Origin: a virus
Strand: one strand, 5' to 3'
Virus record (IMG/VR): IMGVR_UViG_3300037468_000262
Location: 1 to 64,000 of that record
DNA: 64,000 nt
Shown: piece by piece, positions 56,426 through 64,000 of the stretch
How positions within the stretch are numbered: position 1 is the first letter of the stretch
Layout of the letters: every line of letters starts with the position of its first letter
Translations under genes and position numbers: made by a program
The notes under the pieces: generated by a model
Databases searched by the model: none
Seen by the model: only the letters and a program-made list of their open reading frames with translations
What the model was told of the DNA's origin: nothing

Positions 56426-56978
56426 TCTTTTCGGTGGCTCAGGTTGTGGAAAGTCCACCACCGCCGCTTTACTCTTCTCCCGAATGAAACTGGCCGGAAT
56501 TCACGTAGAACTTGTAAGAGAATACGTGAAGTACTGGGCTTGGAACGACCGTAAGGTTCGAGAGTGGGACCAACTTTACTTGCTCGGTAAGCAGAGTGCA
56601 TACGAAAGCATGCTTTACGGTAAAGTAGACTACATTGTAACCGACAGCCCGATCTTACTCGCAGGGGTTTACCAGGAGTTTCGTTCCAATGGCAAAGATT
56701 CTTACGTGAGCAACGCTGCGCAAGCTTTCATGGCACACGCAGAAGAACAAGGTGTCACTTACAAGAACTTTTTCCTGAAGCGCAACAAGCCCTTCGACCC
56801 GCGTGGCCGTTATGAAACAGAGGATCAAGCTAAAGAAGTTGACCGATTTGTTTACGACTATTTGTGCAAGTATAGCGGGTTTAAGCCGATTGAAATTTCT
56901 GGTCCCGATGAGTACAGAGACGCGGAAATTCTGAGCTACCTCGGCGACATGGACTTTAAGGAGCCGCCCTCACTGTGA
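56409..56978 (+). CDS. NadR/AAA-type P-loop kinase-like protein, 189 aa
   Basis: NLFGGSGCGKSTTAALLFSR (about 6-25) is the P-loop; VDYIVTDSPILLAGVY (about 75-90) is a Walker B-type strand; FDPRGRYETEDQAKEVDRFV (about 136-155) a lid with Arg. This resembles the NadR C-terminal nicotinamide riboside kinase/AAA_28 group, so it could pair with the nucleotidyltransferase at 16920 in NAD salvage, but other nucleoside kinases fit too. Confidence 0.65.
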   Translation: MTTVINLFGGSGCGKSTTAALLFSRMKLAGIHVELVREYVKYWAWNDRKVREWDQLYLLGKQSAYESMLYGKVDYIVTDSPILLAGVYQEFRSNGKDSYVSNAAQAFMAHAEEQGVTYKNFFLKRNKPFDPRGRYETEDQAKEVDRFVYDYLCKYSGFKPIEISGPDEYRDAEILSYLGDMDFKEPPSL

Positions 56979-57193
56979 GCTTAACTTACAGAGAACTCCC
57001 GGAGTCTCTACTCTTTCTTTCAGAGGAGGACTTGGACAAAACAGTCACGGTATTAAGAGAGGATGAAGAATTCCAAGCTGTTGTTCAGTTAGAATTTTCA
57101 CCAAGTGATGACGATGTCTTAGACAGAGAACACCCCCACCTTCGACTTGACTACGTAAGTTTTCAGCTCACCGAATTGTGGCCGCCAGTGTAA
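56975..57193 (+). CDS. Hypothetical acidic protein, 72 aa
   Basis: GTG start on the previous stop. LSEEDLDKTVTVLREDEEFQ is typical of small phage proteins built around an OB- or SH3-like strand set. Its stop lies just before module 14. Confidence 0.55.
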   Translation: MSLTYRELPESLLFLSEEDLDKTVTVLREDEEFQAVVQLEFSPSDDDVLDREHPHLRLDYVSFQLTELWPPV

Positions 57194-57198
57194 GCCAG

Positions 57199-57271
57199 AG
57201 TTCGGTTTACCCTACCCCTCTTGGTTCGGCTTCCCCTTGTGTTTCCTCCGCAGAAGCGGTATACTATTAAT
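57199..57271 (+). promoter_or_regulatory. Stem-promoter module 14 (leaderless)
   Basis: GTTCGGTTTACC stem remnant, -35 TTGTGT (57237-57242), 17-nt spacer, -10 TATACT (57260-57265), 6 nt, ATG 57272. Confidence 0.8.
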
Positions 57272-57538
57272 ATGAACGACAACCGAGACTGGACCGTCCC
57301 ACCGGGCCACCTGATTGAAGAACTTCGCCAAGAGCGACGAATTTCTCTTCACGACTTTGCTGGGGAAACCGGCTTGACCGTGCCGGAAGTTTTAGAACTT
57401 GACTCGGGAGCCCTTAAAATTGACCCCCTGCTTGCTGAGCGCCTCGAGTACGTGTTCGGCATTCCAGAGAACTTCTGGCTAACTTTGCAAAGCAACTACG
57501 AAAAAGACCTTAAGAAAGGAAGAAAAATTTATGATTGA
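57272..57538 (+). CDS. HigA-type XRE regulator, 88 aa
   Basis: PPGHLIEELRQERRISLHDF, AGETGLTVPEVLELDSG and GIPENFWLTLQSNYEKDLKK are the helix-turn-helix and C-terminal helix of HigA/VapI antitoxins. No HigB toxin sits beside it, so it is probably a stand-alone regulator. It could act on the palindromic promoters, including its own. Confidence 0.7.
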   Translation: MNDNRDWTVPPGHLIEELRQERRISLHDFAGETGLTVPEVLELDSGALKIDPLLAERLEYVFGIPENFWLTLQSNYEKDLKKGRKIYD

Positions 57539-57800
57539 ACTTTGTGTATCGGAAAACAAAAGCTTCGACCCGTTTCGATTTTACCGGAATAGGGTGAGGG
57601 TGTTCCTCGACAGGGACTACCGTTACGGATTGTGGATTGACGAAGACAAGCTGTTCGATCTTCTATCTGACGAGCAGAAAAAGCAATACTTGAATGATAG
57701 ATCCACCGAAGGCATGTACTACGAAATTACGAGGGAGGTTGCTGAAGAGGTCTTAGAAACGGGGCATTCCCCTTACAAGAAACAAAAACTTCGCCCATGA
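57531..57800 (+). CDS. Hypothetical protein, 89 aa
   Basis: Charged and aromatic (FDPFRFYRNRVRVFLDRDYR). Overlaps both neighbours. Not similar to HigB. Confidence 0.5.
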   Translation: MIELCVSENKSFDPFRFYRNRVRVFLDRDYRYGLWIDEDKLFDLLSDEQKKQYLNDRSTEGMYYEITREVAEEVLETGHSPYKKQKLRP

Positions 57801-57991
57801 GTGAGATCCCCACCAGAGTTAGAGAAGCTACCGAGAAAGTTCTCGAAAGTCTTCAAGAAAGTGGCTTATCTGAATTGTACGAAGAAGGGCAAATCTCTAG
57901 AGACCTGTACGAAAAGTTCTTAAGCAAAGACTCTTGGGGCTGGACCTCTCACGACTTGTTCCAGTATTGGCAAATAAACAACTTAACTTAA
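57797..57991 (+). CDS. Hypothetical acidic protein, 64 aa
   Basis: VREATEKVLESLQESGLSEL, then YEKFLSKDSWGWTSHDLFQYW. Unknown. Confidence 0.5.
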   Translation: MSEIPTRVREATEKVLESLQESGLSELYEEGQISRDLYEKFLSKDSWGWTSHDLFQYWQINNLT

Positions 57992-58012
57992 CGTATAACT
58001 TTAATACCCGAA

Positions 58013-60034
58013 ATGACAAACACTATTAATGTAAACCTGGCACAGCAAGTCCAGGAGGATTACCTAGCTTATTCCTTAAGCGTAATCGTGGGTAGGGCAT
58101 TCCCCCGATACACAGACGGCTGTAAGACTATTTCTCGGCGTATCATGACAGCTATGAGATGGCTTAACCTAAAGCCCGAGGGACGCTATATGAAAAGCGC
58201 CAGGGTTGAGGGTGAAGTTATGGGTAAATTAAGCCCCCACGGAGGCAGTTATAGTTCCATTGTAACTTTGGCTGCCCCTTGGAATAACATGGTTCCTTTA
58301 GTGGATGGGCATGGAAATTGGGGGTCCTCGACAGACCAAGCCGCGAGTTCCAGGTACACTGAATGCAAACTATCTCCCTTCGCCTGGGACTGCCTCTTAG
58401 ACGACTCAGACACTTGGGAAACGACACCAAACTACGACGGCTCTTTGCAAGAGCCTGTGGAGCTGAATGTTAAGATCCCGTACGTTCTGCTCAATGGGCA
58501 AGAAGGCATTGGAGTAGGCTACGCCTGTAAAATAGCTTCCCACAACCTCCGATCTATTGTTGAAGCAACAAAGTTGGTGTGCGAAGACTCAGTCACAGAA
58601 AAAGCGTATGCCGAAAACCTTCGCAAAGCTCGAGAAATTCTCCTACCCGACTTCCCCACTGGCACCCAGATCGTTAAAGATGAGCAACTAGAGCAGTACT
58701 CCAAGACAGGTTCGGGTAGCATTCGTTGCATGGCGCGTGTAGAACAGGGTCTTCAAAAAAGAGATGGCAGGGCCAAAGATCGCGTTACCCTTTCTTTCAC
58801 ACACTTACCCCCCGGAACTAACCCTGAAAAACTAGGCGAACAAATTAAAAATGAGCTGGAAAAGGGTAGGATAGAGGGTGTTGCCGAGGTCAATGACCTC
58901 TCCGACCTTTCAGGAGACTGCGTTCAAATTATTGCTAAACCAGGTGTTGATGCAGAAAAACTTCGTAATCAACTCTACTCATACACAGACCTCGACACCA
59001 AGTTCTCTGCAAAAACCCTGGTGATCGATGGTATCAAACCTGTTGAGCTTTCACCAGTTCAAATTGTAGAGAAATGGGTGAGTTGGAGGCTCGACCGCCT
59101 TCAAGTGAAGTTTAGTAGAGAGCTTGACCTGAAGAGTGCTCGCTTACACATTGTTCAAGGGTTGCTCAAAGCCATTGACAAGATGGACTTGATTATCAAG
59201 AAGATCCGAGCAGCGAAGGACAAAGCCGAGGCGAAAGCTGCCCTGATGGCAACACCCTTCAAGTTCACAGACAAGCAAGCAGAAGCGATCCTAGAGATGC
59301 GTCTGAGGCAGCTTACTGGATTGGATCAGAACGATCTTACTTTTGAAGGAAACTCCCTGCAAGCGAGAATCGACGAGCTTGACGAGCTGGTTAGCGATGA
59401 AACCAGCGGCATCACCGCTCGCAAACTCTACATGCTGGAAGAGCTGAGTGAGCTCGGGAAACGACACGGAGAGGCTCGCAGGAGCCCCCTCGTGGAGCCC
59501 CCGGTGGGAGAGGTGGCCCCTAGCCCAGGCGAGAGGGCGAAGCGCCCTGCAGCCGCTCCGAAGCCCCGCTTCCTCAAGGTTGACGCCAAGAAGGGCATGG
59601 TTGAGCAAGCGAAGGGTCCTCGGGGTGCCCTCGTTGTTGATGCCAAAGAGAAAGTCATCCTCATGACTGAAGACGGAATGCTCAAGAAAGTTCCGGCAAA
59701 CTTTAAGGGAACCATCTCAACTTCTTACTCTGCCGTGTCCTTAGCTAAGCGAGAGGCCGACGTCTCCAAGCGGAAATACCTGGTTGTATTTGAACTTGAG
59801 GGGCAACTTAAGGCTCTGACTCTTAACGGCGAAGACCTTTGCAGAGCAACAAGTAAAGGCAAGAAGTGGTTACCCGAAGGTGCAACACTGAGACATTTCG
59901 GAGAAGGCGACTACACTGTGAACTGGGTGTCCACGCGGAAGAAAGCAGTGAAGCTTAACTTAAATGTTAAAGCGGGTAAGCCCGGTGGCAAAGGTGTCAA
60001 GGTCGCCAACATCTCGGAGGTGAAACTAGCCTAG
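58013..60034 (+). CDS. Type II DNA topoisomerase subunit A (GyrA/ParC/gp52-like), 673 aa
   Basis: QEDYLAYSLSVIVGRAFPRY (about 13-32) opens the breakage-reunion domain and SSRYTECKLSPFAW near 113-126 holds the catalytic Tyr. SPHGGSY, NWGSS and GIGVGYAC are conserved. DKQAEAILEMRLRQLTGLDQ near 420 is the usual end of the core. A short beta domain replaces the full GyrA propeller. Residues about 485-525 are coded by GC-rich island C. No subunit B gene is in the window. Confidence 0.9.
   Translation: MTNTINVNLAQQVQEDYLAYSLSVIVGRAFPRYTDGCKTISRRIMTAMRWLNLKPEGRYMKSARVEGEVMGKLSPHGGSYSSIVTLAAPWNNMVPLVDGHGNWGSSTDQAASSRYTECKLSPFAWDCLLDDSDTWETTPNYDGSLQEPVELNVKIPYVLLNGQEGIGVGYACKIASHNLRSIVEATKLVCEDSVTEKAYAENLRKAREILLPDFPTGTQIVKDEQLEQYSKTGSGSIRCMARVEQGLQKRDGRAKDRVTLSFTHLPPGTNPEKLGEQIKNELEKGRIEGVAEVNDLSDLSGDCVQIIAKPGVDAEKLRNQLYSYTDLDTKFSAKTLVIDGIKPVELSPVQIVEKWVSWRLDRLQVKFSRELDLKSARLHIVQGLLKAIDKMDLIIKKIRAAKDKAEAKAALMATPFKFTDKQAEAILEMRLRQLTGLDQNDLTFEGNSLQARIDELDELVSDETSGITARKLYMLEELSELGKRHGEARRSPLVEPPVGEVAPSPGERAKRPAAAPKPRFLKVDAKKGMVEQAKGPRGALVVDAKEKVILMTEDGMLKKVPANFKGTISTSYSAVSLAKREADVSKRKYLVVFELEGQLKALTLNGEDLCRATSKGKKWLPEGATLRHFGEGDYTVNWVSTRKKAVKLNLNVKAGKPGGKGVKVANISEVKLA
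59462..59570. repeat. GC-rich palindromic island C inside the topoisomerase gene
   Basis: Sharply GC-rich, with AGGGCG-AAG-CGCCCT (59534-59548) and GGCTCGCAGGAGCC. In frame, it codes a Pro/Ala/Arg linker between the core and the C-terminal domain, so it is tolerated. Confidence 0.5.
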
Positions 60035-60113
60035 AGACAGGAAACCGGGTAAAATGGTTGTGAGGCTTTACTGAAAGCCCCCCCAGCTAAACTCTAATTA
60101 GTTGAAAAGAGCC

Positions 60114-60653
60114 ATGTCCATAGTCTACCCTGTCTCTCGGTTACTCGCTAACCCTCGACTGTTTCTTGCCATCTCAAACTATCTGGGAGGAGTTTTCGAT
60201 TCGGGCGTCTTAAGAGATGTTTTTTACGATTTGTTAGAAGCAGAGGTTAATGAATTGCCCGACGAGGAATGTGAATTCTTAGCCGAAGAAGTTTGCTTTG
60301 AAGTTGAAGACGAAGGAAGGGTGTTTAACATATACTTCGATACCGGGTCTTCAATAAAAGTAGAGGCAACCGAAGAAGGTTACAAACCTCAAATCACATC
60401 GGAGTTCGAAATGGCTACTGCTTCAGCAGTTAATAATCGACTTATTTGCGCGATTGAGGAATCCCACCCAGAGCTCAAAGATGATATCGCTTTTGAGCAC
60501 CCTCCAACCCCTGGTAACGGGTTTCTGAGTTCTAAAGACGGTTTTTCCGGAAGTTTCCACCTTCGCTCAGACCCGAACAAAAAATATGCGTTTACTATAA
60601 CGATAGTAGACCCTGACACTGATCACTTAGAAGCCGAAGTTCGACCCCTTTAA
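60114..60653 (+). CDS. Hypothetical acidic protein, 179 aa
   Basis: Start ATG 60114 preferred over TTG 60102. Acidic, with beta-rich centre (DEGRVFNIYFDTGSSIKVEA). Unknown. Confidence 0.6.
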   Translation: MSIVYPVSRLLANPRLFLAISNYLGGVFDSGVLRDVFYDLLEAEVNELPDEECEFLAEEVCFEVEDEGRVFNIYFDTGSSIKVEATEEGYKPQITSEFEMATASAVNNRLICAIEESHPELKDDIAFEHPPTPGNGFLSSKDGFSGSFHLRSDPNKKYAFTITIVDPDTDHLEAEVRPL

Positions 60654-60666
60654 AGCGAAAACAACC

Positions 60667-61497
60667 ATGCAAGATAATATAGTGTTTGCGACCGATAGCA
60701 TGAGATCCTCGGTCTCTTCACTCAAGAAAAAACTATCAAACCTGAGAATTAGCGTTGAGCAACTTGGTTCCGAAGTTGAAAAGATTGAGTCCAAATTCGA
60801 CAAATTGCTCACCCAAACCGAAATCTATAAAGCCAAACTAGAACGAGAAAAAGGACGGGAAGTGCGCCGACTCGAACTCGAACTTTCGAAACTCCGGAAG
60901 CATTTGAAAGAAGTTAACCCCGTTGTGGACTCTCAGGAAGATCCGACAGAGCTTAGTATAGCTTCCACTCTAGCCGTCTTTGAGTGTCTACTTCGACACA
61001 TGTGCGAAGGCGCAGATGACTTTCGCCTCATGAGTTACGCTTTTCTGTTCCCTGCCATAATCGAAAGGGTTGTTTCTTCCGAAGACCCTGCTTACTTCAT
61101 ACAAAAGTTACCCGAGTCTTCTCAAATAGTTATCAACCGGGGTAAAGAATATGTTGCTTACCTGAGAGAAAACTGTGAAACCCATGTTACAGACCCAGAG
61201 GCGTGGGAGCAGTACATATACCAAGTTACGGACTGGTGGAGGAACGACGCTCTCCCCCTACTTTATGGTGAGAGAGACGAAGAGTGGGATTCTGATGTCC
61301 CTTTATCCCTTGTAGAGATTCTAATGTGGCGAGATGAGCCAGGAGAAAGACCGATTCACTTTTCCCCCGTGTTCGACGCTTACGAGATCTACAGAGCTCA
61401 TAAAGATGAAGTTTACAATAGTAGTGGGGTCAGGGCTTTTGACTTGAAGATGTTTAAGTTCGGCTCACCAGAACTCGATAACAAGGATCCAGGGTAG
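60667..61497 (+). CDS. Hypothetical coiled-coil protein, 276 aa
   Basis: Residues 10-90 form a long basic coiled coil (KLSNLRISVEQLGSEVEKIE); residues 100-276 are a helical globular domain. It lies just before the polymerase gene and could be a replication accessory protein, without direct evidence. Confidence 0.6.
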   Translation: MQDNIVFATDSMRSSVSSLKKKLSNLRISVEQLGSEVEKIESKFDKLLTQTEIYKAKLEREKGREVRRLELELSKLRKHLKEVNPVVDSQEDPTELSIASTLAVFECLLRHMCEGADDFRLMSYAFLFPAIIERVVSSEDPAYFIQKLPESSQIVINRGKEYVAYLRENCETHVTDPEAWEQYIYQVTDWWRNDALPLLYGERDEEWDSDVPLSLVEILMWRDEPGERPIHFSPVFDAYEIYRAHKDEVYNSSGVRAFDLKMFKFGSPELDNKDPG

Positions 61498-61574
61498 GTT
61501 CAGTTACCCCATAAAAAGACCTGAGTTTACCACACCCTAAACCAAGCTAAAATAAACCAGAACAATCAAACGAC

Positions 61575-64000
61575 ATGAGAACCAGCGAACTCGGATATCC
61601 TGTCCTTTCAAGCACTCTTCACCAGAAAGTGTTTGGCGACGAAAAGATGGCGCCCATGAGTACCTCTGCTCGCCGCAAGGCCGAGAGCCTTCTGAAGCAA
61701 TTCGACATCTCAGTTCCAGTAGATCACCCTGATAACTTGTATGATGGCCCACTGCCACTACCTAGTTTGAAGGGTGATTCTTTGCACGAGCACTTTGAGA
61801 GAATTGCAACAGAGCAAGTAGGGGTATATAAAGAACTTGGAGACAGTCTGTCCAAGTGCGTACTTCCGAAACTCCCGTCAACTTCAGACTTTGTTTATCA
61901 AGCCGGTTGGACACGCTACGAGTGGCTTGAAGAAGAAGGCAAGTTTCTGAGAGAGTCTGTGCCATTCCCCACAGAAGAAGCCTTCACATTTGACACAGAG
62001 ACCTTCGTGAAAGCAGGGGCATTCCCCATCATCGGCACTGCCCTTAGTGAAAAGGCGACTTATATTTGGCTAGCATCCGAACTCATTGACCCTACCCTAC
62101 CGGAAGAGCAGTGGGACCAACGAGACCTTATCCCTATTGGGGGAAACAGGTTTGTAGCGGGGCACAACATTAGCTACGACCGAGTGCGGTCCCGAGAAGG
62201 TTACTCTCTTGATCGCAATAAACCGGAAAACTTTTACTTCGACACCCTGTCTGCCCACATTGGGGTGTCCGGTTTGGCCGCTGGACAAAGGTGGTTGTAC
62301 CTTCTTGCTGCCAAAGACCCCGATAATCTAACAGAAGAAGAAAAGAGAAAGTTGAGGTATGCCCCGAAGTGGCTCGACGAGGGTTCCACGAACAGTCTTG
62401 TTCAATGCTACAACTTCCATGTATACGAGGTTAGGAAGTACTTTGGTGATGAGACGGTTCGCCCCCTGAACCAAGGGGACAAGAAAGTCCGAGACATATT
62501 CGTAGATGCTACACACATTTCTCAAATTACTGCTGTTCTTGAAAAAGCAGTTGAGTATGCCGTAAGAGACGCATTTTACACTGCGGAACTTTTCCAAGCT
62601 CTGTGGCCTAAATACCTTGACAGTACCCCTTCTATGGTGGGTCTTTGCGGACATTACCACTTAAACGGTTCCGTTGTCCCTCTAGTGGATGACTGGGCTG
62701 AGTGGATCCGTAATACTGAGAAAGTTTTCCACGAGCACAATCAGGAAATGACTGAGTTGTGTAGAAAACTTGTTTGGAAGACATATGAAGAGTGGAAAGG
62801 AATCTTCGAAGGTGAGGAAGATCCTGAGGAAGGGTTGAGGCAAGCTATGGCTTGGGTGAAACTTGACCCTTGGGTGTCCCAACTTAACTGGGAGGTAGCA
62901 AGTCGAAAAGGTAAGTATGCCTGGGTTCCAACTTGGATGCGCCCTTTCATAAAGGATCCTGATCAACACATCGGCGTTAAGTCTCAACTGGCCCACTTAC
63001 TATTGAGGCTTAAGTACGAAGGGTCCTACATGGTTCTCACCAAGGAAGACGGGTGGTGCTATTACGACGAGTCTCACAAACTTACTAAGATCCCCCACCC
63101 TAAGGGCAACGGAGATAATGTCGGGGGAGTTTTGTCAAAAGACTTCGTTCAAGACATGGAAACAGGTAAACTGAGTAGTGATCTACCTGAAGCGAAAAGA
63201 GCACTTGACATTTCCAACTCAATCTCTTACTGGACATCCGTTCGTAAGCGTGTGATGGATAGGATTTTCCTTGATGTTAAGAACCCTCACGGTACTGACA
63301 CCCTTGTTACTCTGCCCGAAATTCTGTGTCACGGCACCGTTACACGGAGAACGGTCGAGAGTCTCATGGCAACAATGTGTTCCACGAAAAACTGGCGCAT
63401 TGGGACCGAGCTGAAAACTAGGGTCCAGGCACCAGAAGGGTGGAAAATCGTGAGCGCTGACTACGATGGCCAAGAACTTCAAATTGCTTCCATCTACAGC
63501 GATAAATGGGAGGGAGGCTTCGTAGGCTGCTCTCCGATGGGTTATAACGTCTTGTCCGGTTCGAAGGAAAACGGAACAGATCCGCACACAGCTTTGGCCA
63601 GGGCCATTCTTCCTGAGCTGTATAAAGGTCTCGTTTGGGAAAGAAAGCTGGGCGTATGCTACAAGTTTGGAACTGAACCTCTGACAACCCCCGGTTGCGT
63701 AAAATTCAGTGACTATTGGCTTTGTCCCATTGACGACAAGAAAGACAAACTTCTGAAAAAAGCGAGAGATCTTAGCAAGATCGTTGGCTTCGCAACCCTA
63801 TACGGGGGAAGTGTAAGAGCCCTCAGCACTCCGATTCGGAGAACTTTCCCTGAAAAGAAAGAGCGAGAAGTCAAAGACTTTGCCTTGAAAGCTTTGTCTT
63901 CGAAGAAAGGAGTGTTGTCAAATGGGACTTACGAGGGAGGCTCTGACTCAGGTGCCTTCAACTTGATGGAACAAATTTCTATGAGAACGAAAGTTCCTCA
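61575..64000 (+). CDS. DNA polymerase gamma-like family A polymerase (3' partial)
   Basis: FTFDTETFVKAGAF (about 138-151) is exonuclease motif I, VAGHNISYDRVRSREGY (about 194-210) motif II with FDTLSAHIGVSGLAAGQR after it, and YAVRDAFYTAELFQAL motif III. TVTRRTVESLMATM, IGTELKTRVQAPEGW and SADYDGQELQIASIYSDKWE form motif A, and RDLSKIVGFATLYGG the O-helix motif B. Order and wording follow mitochondrial POLG rather than E. coli Pol I or T7. The motif C part lies beyond the window. Start ATG 61575. Confidence 0.9.
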   Translation, partial: MRTSELGYPVLSSTLHQKVFGDEKMAPMSTSARRKAESLLKQFDISVPVDHPDNLYDGPLPLPSLKGDSLHEHFERIATEQVGVYKELGDSLSKCVLPKLPSTSDFVYQAGWTRYEWLEEEGKFLRESVPFPTEEAFTFDTETFVKAGAFPIIGTALSEKATYIWLASELIDPTLPEEQWDQRDLIPIGGNRFVAGHNISYDRVRSREGYSLDRNKPENFYFDTLSAHIGVSGLAAGQRWLYLLAAKDPDNLTEEEKRKLRYAPKWLDEGSTNSLVQCYNFHVYEVRKYFGDETVRPLNQGDKKVRDIFVDATHISQITAVLEKAVEYAVRDAFYTAELFQALWPKYLDSTPSMVGLCGHYHLNGSVVPLVDDWAEWIRNTEKVFHEHNQEMTELCRKLVWKTYEEWKGIFEGEEDPEEGLRQAMAWVKLDPWVSQLNWEVASRKGKYAWVPTWMRPFIKDPDQHIGVKSQLAHLLLRLKYEGSYMVLTKEDGWCYYDESHKLTKIPHPKGNGDNVGGVLSKDFVQDMETGKLSSDLPEAKRALDISNSISYWTSVRKRVMDRIFLDVKNPHGTDTLVTLPEILCHGTVTRRTVESLMATMCSTKNWRIGTELKTRVQAPEGWKIVSADYDGQELQIASIYSDKWEGGFVGCSPMGYNVLSGSKENGTDPHTALARAILPELYKGLVWERKLGVCYKFGTEPLTTPGCVKFSDYWLCPIDDKKDKLLKKARDLSKIVGFATLYGGSVRALSTPIRRTFPEKKEREVKDFALKALSSKKGVLSNGTYEGGSDSGAFNLMEQISMRTKVP

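Noticed and set aside
57272-57800. HigBA toxin-antitoxin pair
   Set aside because: The gene after the HigA-like regulator shows no HigB/RelE features and order alone is not enough.
1-64000. CRISPR arrays, rRNA genes, insertion sequences
   Set aside because: No regularly spaced repeats, no rRNA-like segment and no transposase were seen; the GC-rich islands lack any transposase or terminal repeats.

Overview
The window reads as the early/metabolic half of a large tailed-phage genome. Genes are packed, nearly all on the + strand, mostly joined by 1-11 base stop/start overlaps, with six tRNA genes, free-standing homing endonucleases, replication genes and very many small unknown genes. A cyanobacterial host is suggested by a DUF1517 protein with a signal peptide and membrane helix (52919-53971) and a TIGR03792-like protein (11283-11570), two families I know mainly from cyanobacteria and plastids. 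No capsid, portal or terminase gene is visible; 1611-4364 holds repeat and collagen-like proteins that may be virion or surface proteins.

Layout. 1-7.1 kb: a DUF2828 vWA protein, small membrane proteins, repeat and collagen proteins, and three tRNA genes whose anticodon arms are interrupted by about 42-52 nt inserts with a shared design (hairpin, then CAGCAAT). 7.1-25 kb: DUF932 protein, DnaJ-type zinc protein, more tRNAs, a glycosyltransferase, a primase-like protein between two HxD/H beta-helix proteins, a polynucleotide kinase and PPP-type phosphatase pair (a split Pnkp), a homing endonuclease, 5'-3' exonuclease, HAD phosphatase and dTMP kinase. 25-39 kb: SprT-type protease, two TET/JBP-type dioxygenases, then a coupled cassette of R2K ATP-grasp ligase, class II glutamine amidotransferase and two amidoligases, followed by an antisense LMW tyrosine phosphatase, an amino acid:DNA transferase-like protein and a 5-hmU DNA kinase-like protein; an RNA ligase, a deoxyribosyltransferase-like protein and a SpoT-type HD hydrolase follow. 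39-52 kb: about forty tiny genes, many paralogous, zinc-binding or single-helix. 52-64 kb: DUF1517 protein, GIY-YIG-type endonuclease, metallophosphoesterase, NadR-like P-loop protein, HigA-like regulator, type II topoisomerase A subunit, and a DNA polymerase whose exonuclease and polymerase motifs closely follow mitochondrial Pol gamma; it runs off the end.

Three systems stand out. (1) DNA hypermodification: TET/JBP hydroxylation, 5-hmU kinase and amino acid:DNA transferase would give amino-acid-decorated thymine, and the neighbouring ligase cassette could extend this with peptide bonds. (2) RNA repair: kinase, phosphatase and ligase in a genome whose own tRNAs carry unusual inserts that must be removed and sealed. 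(3) A repeated expression module: a GC-rich stem, then a promoter with an invariant 17-bp, often palindromic spacer, then usually exactly 6 nt to the ATG, so many mRNAs should be leaderless. Four apparent +1 frameshifts, most or all at homopolymer runs, may be sequencing errors or slippage sites.
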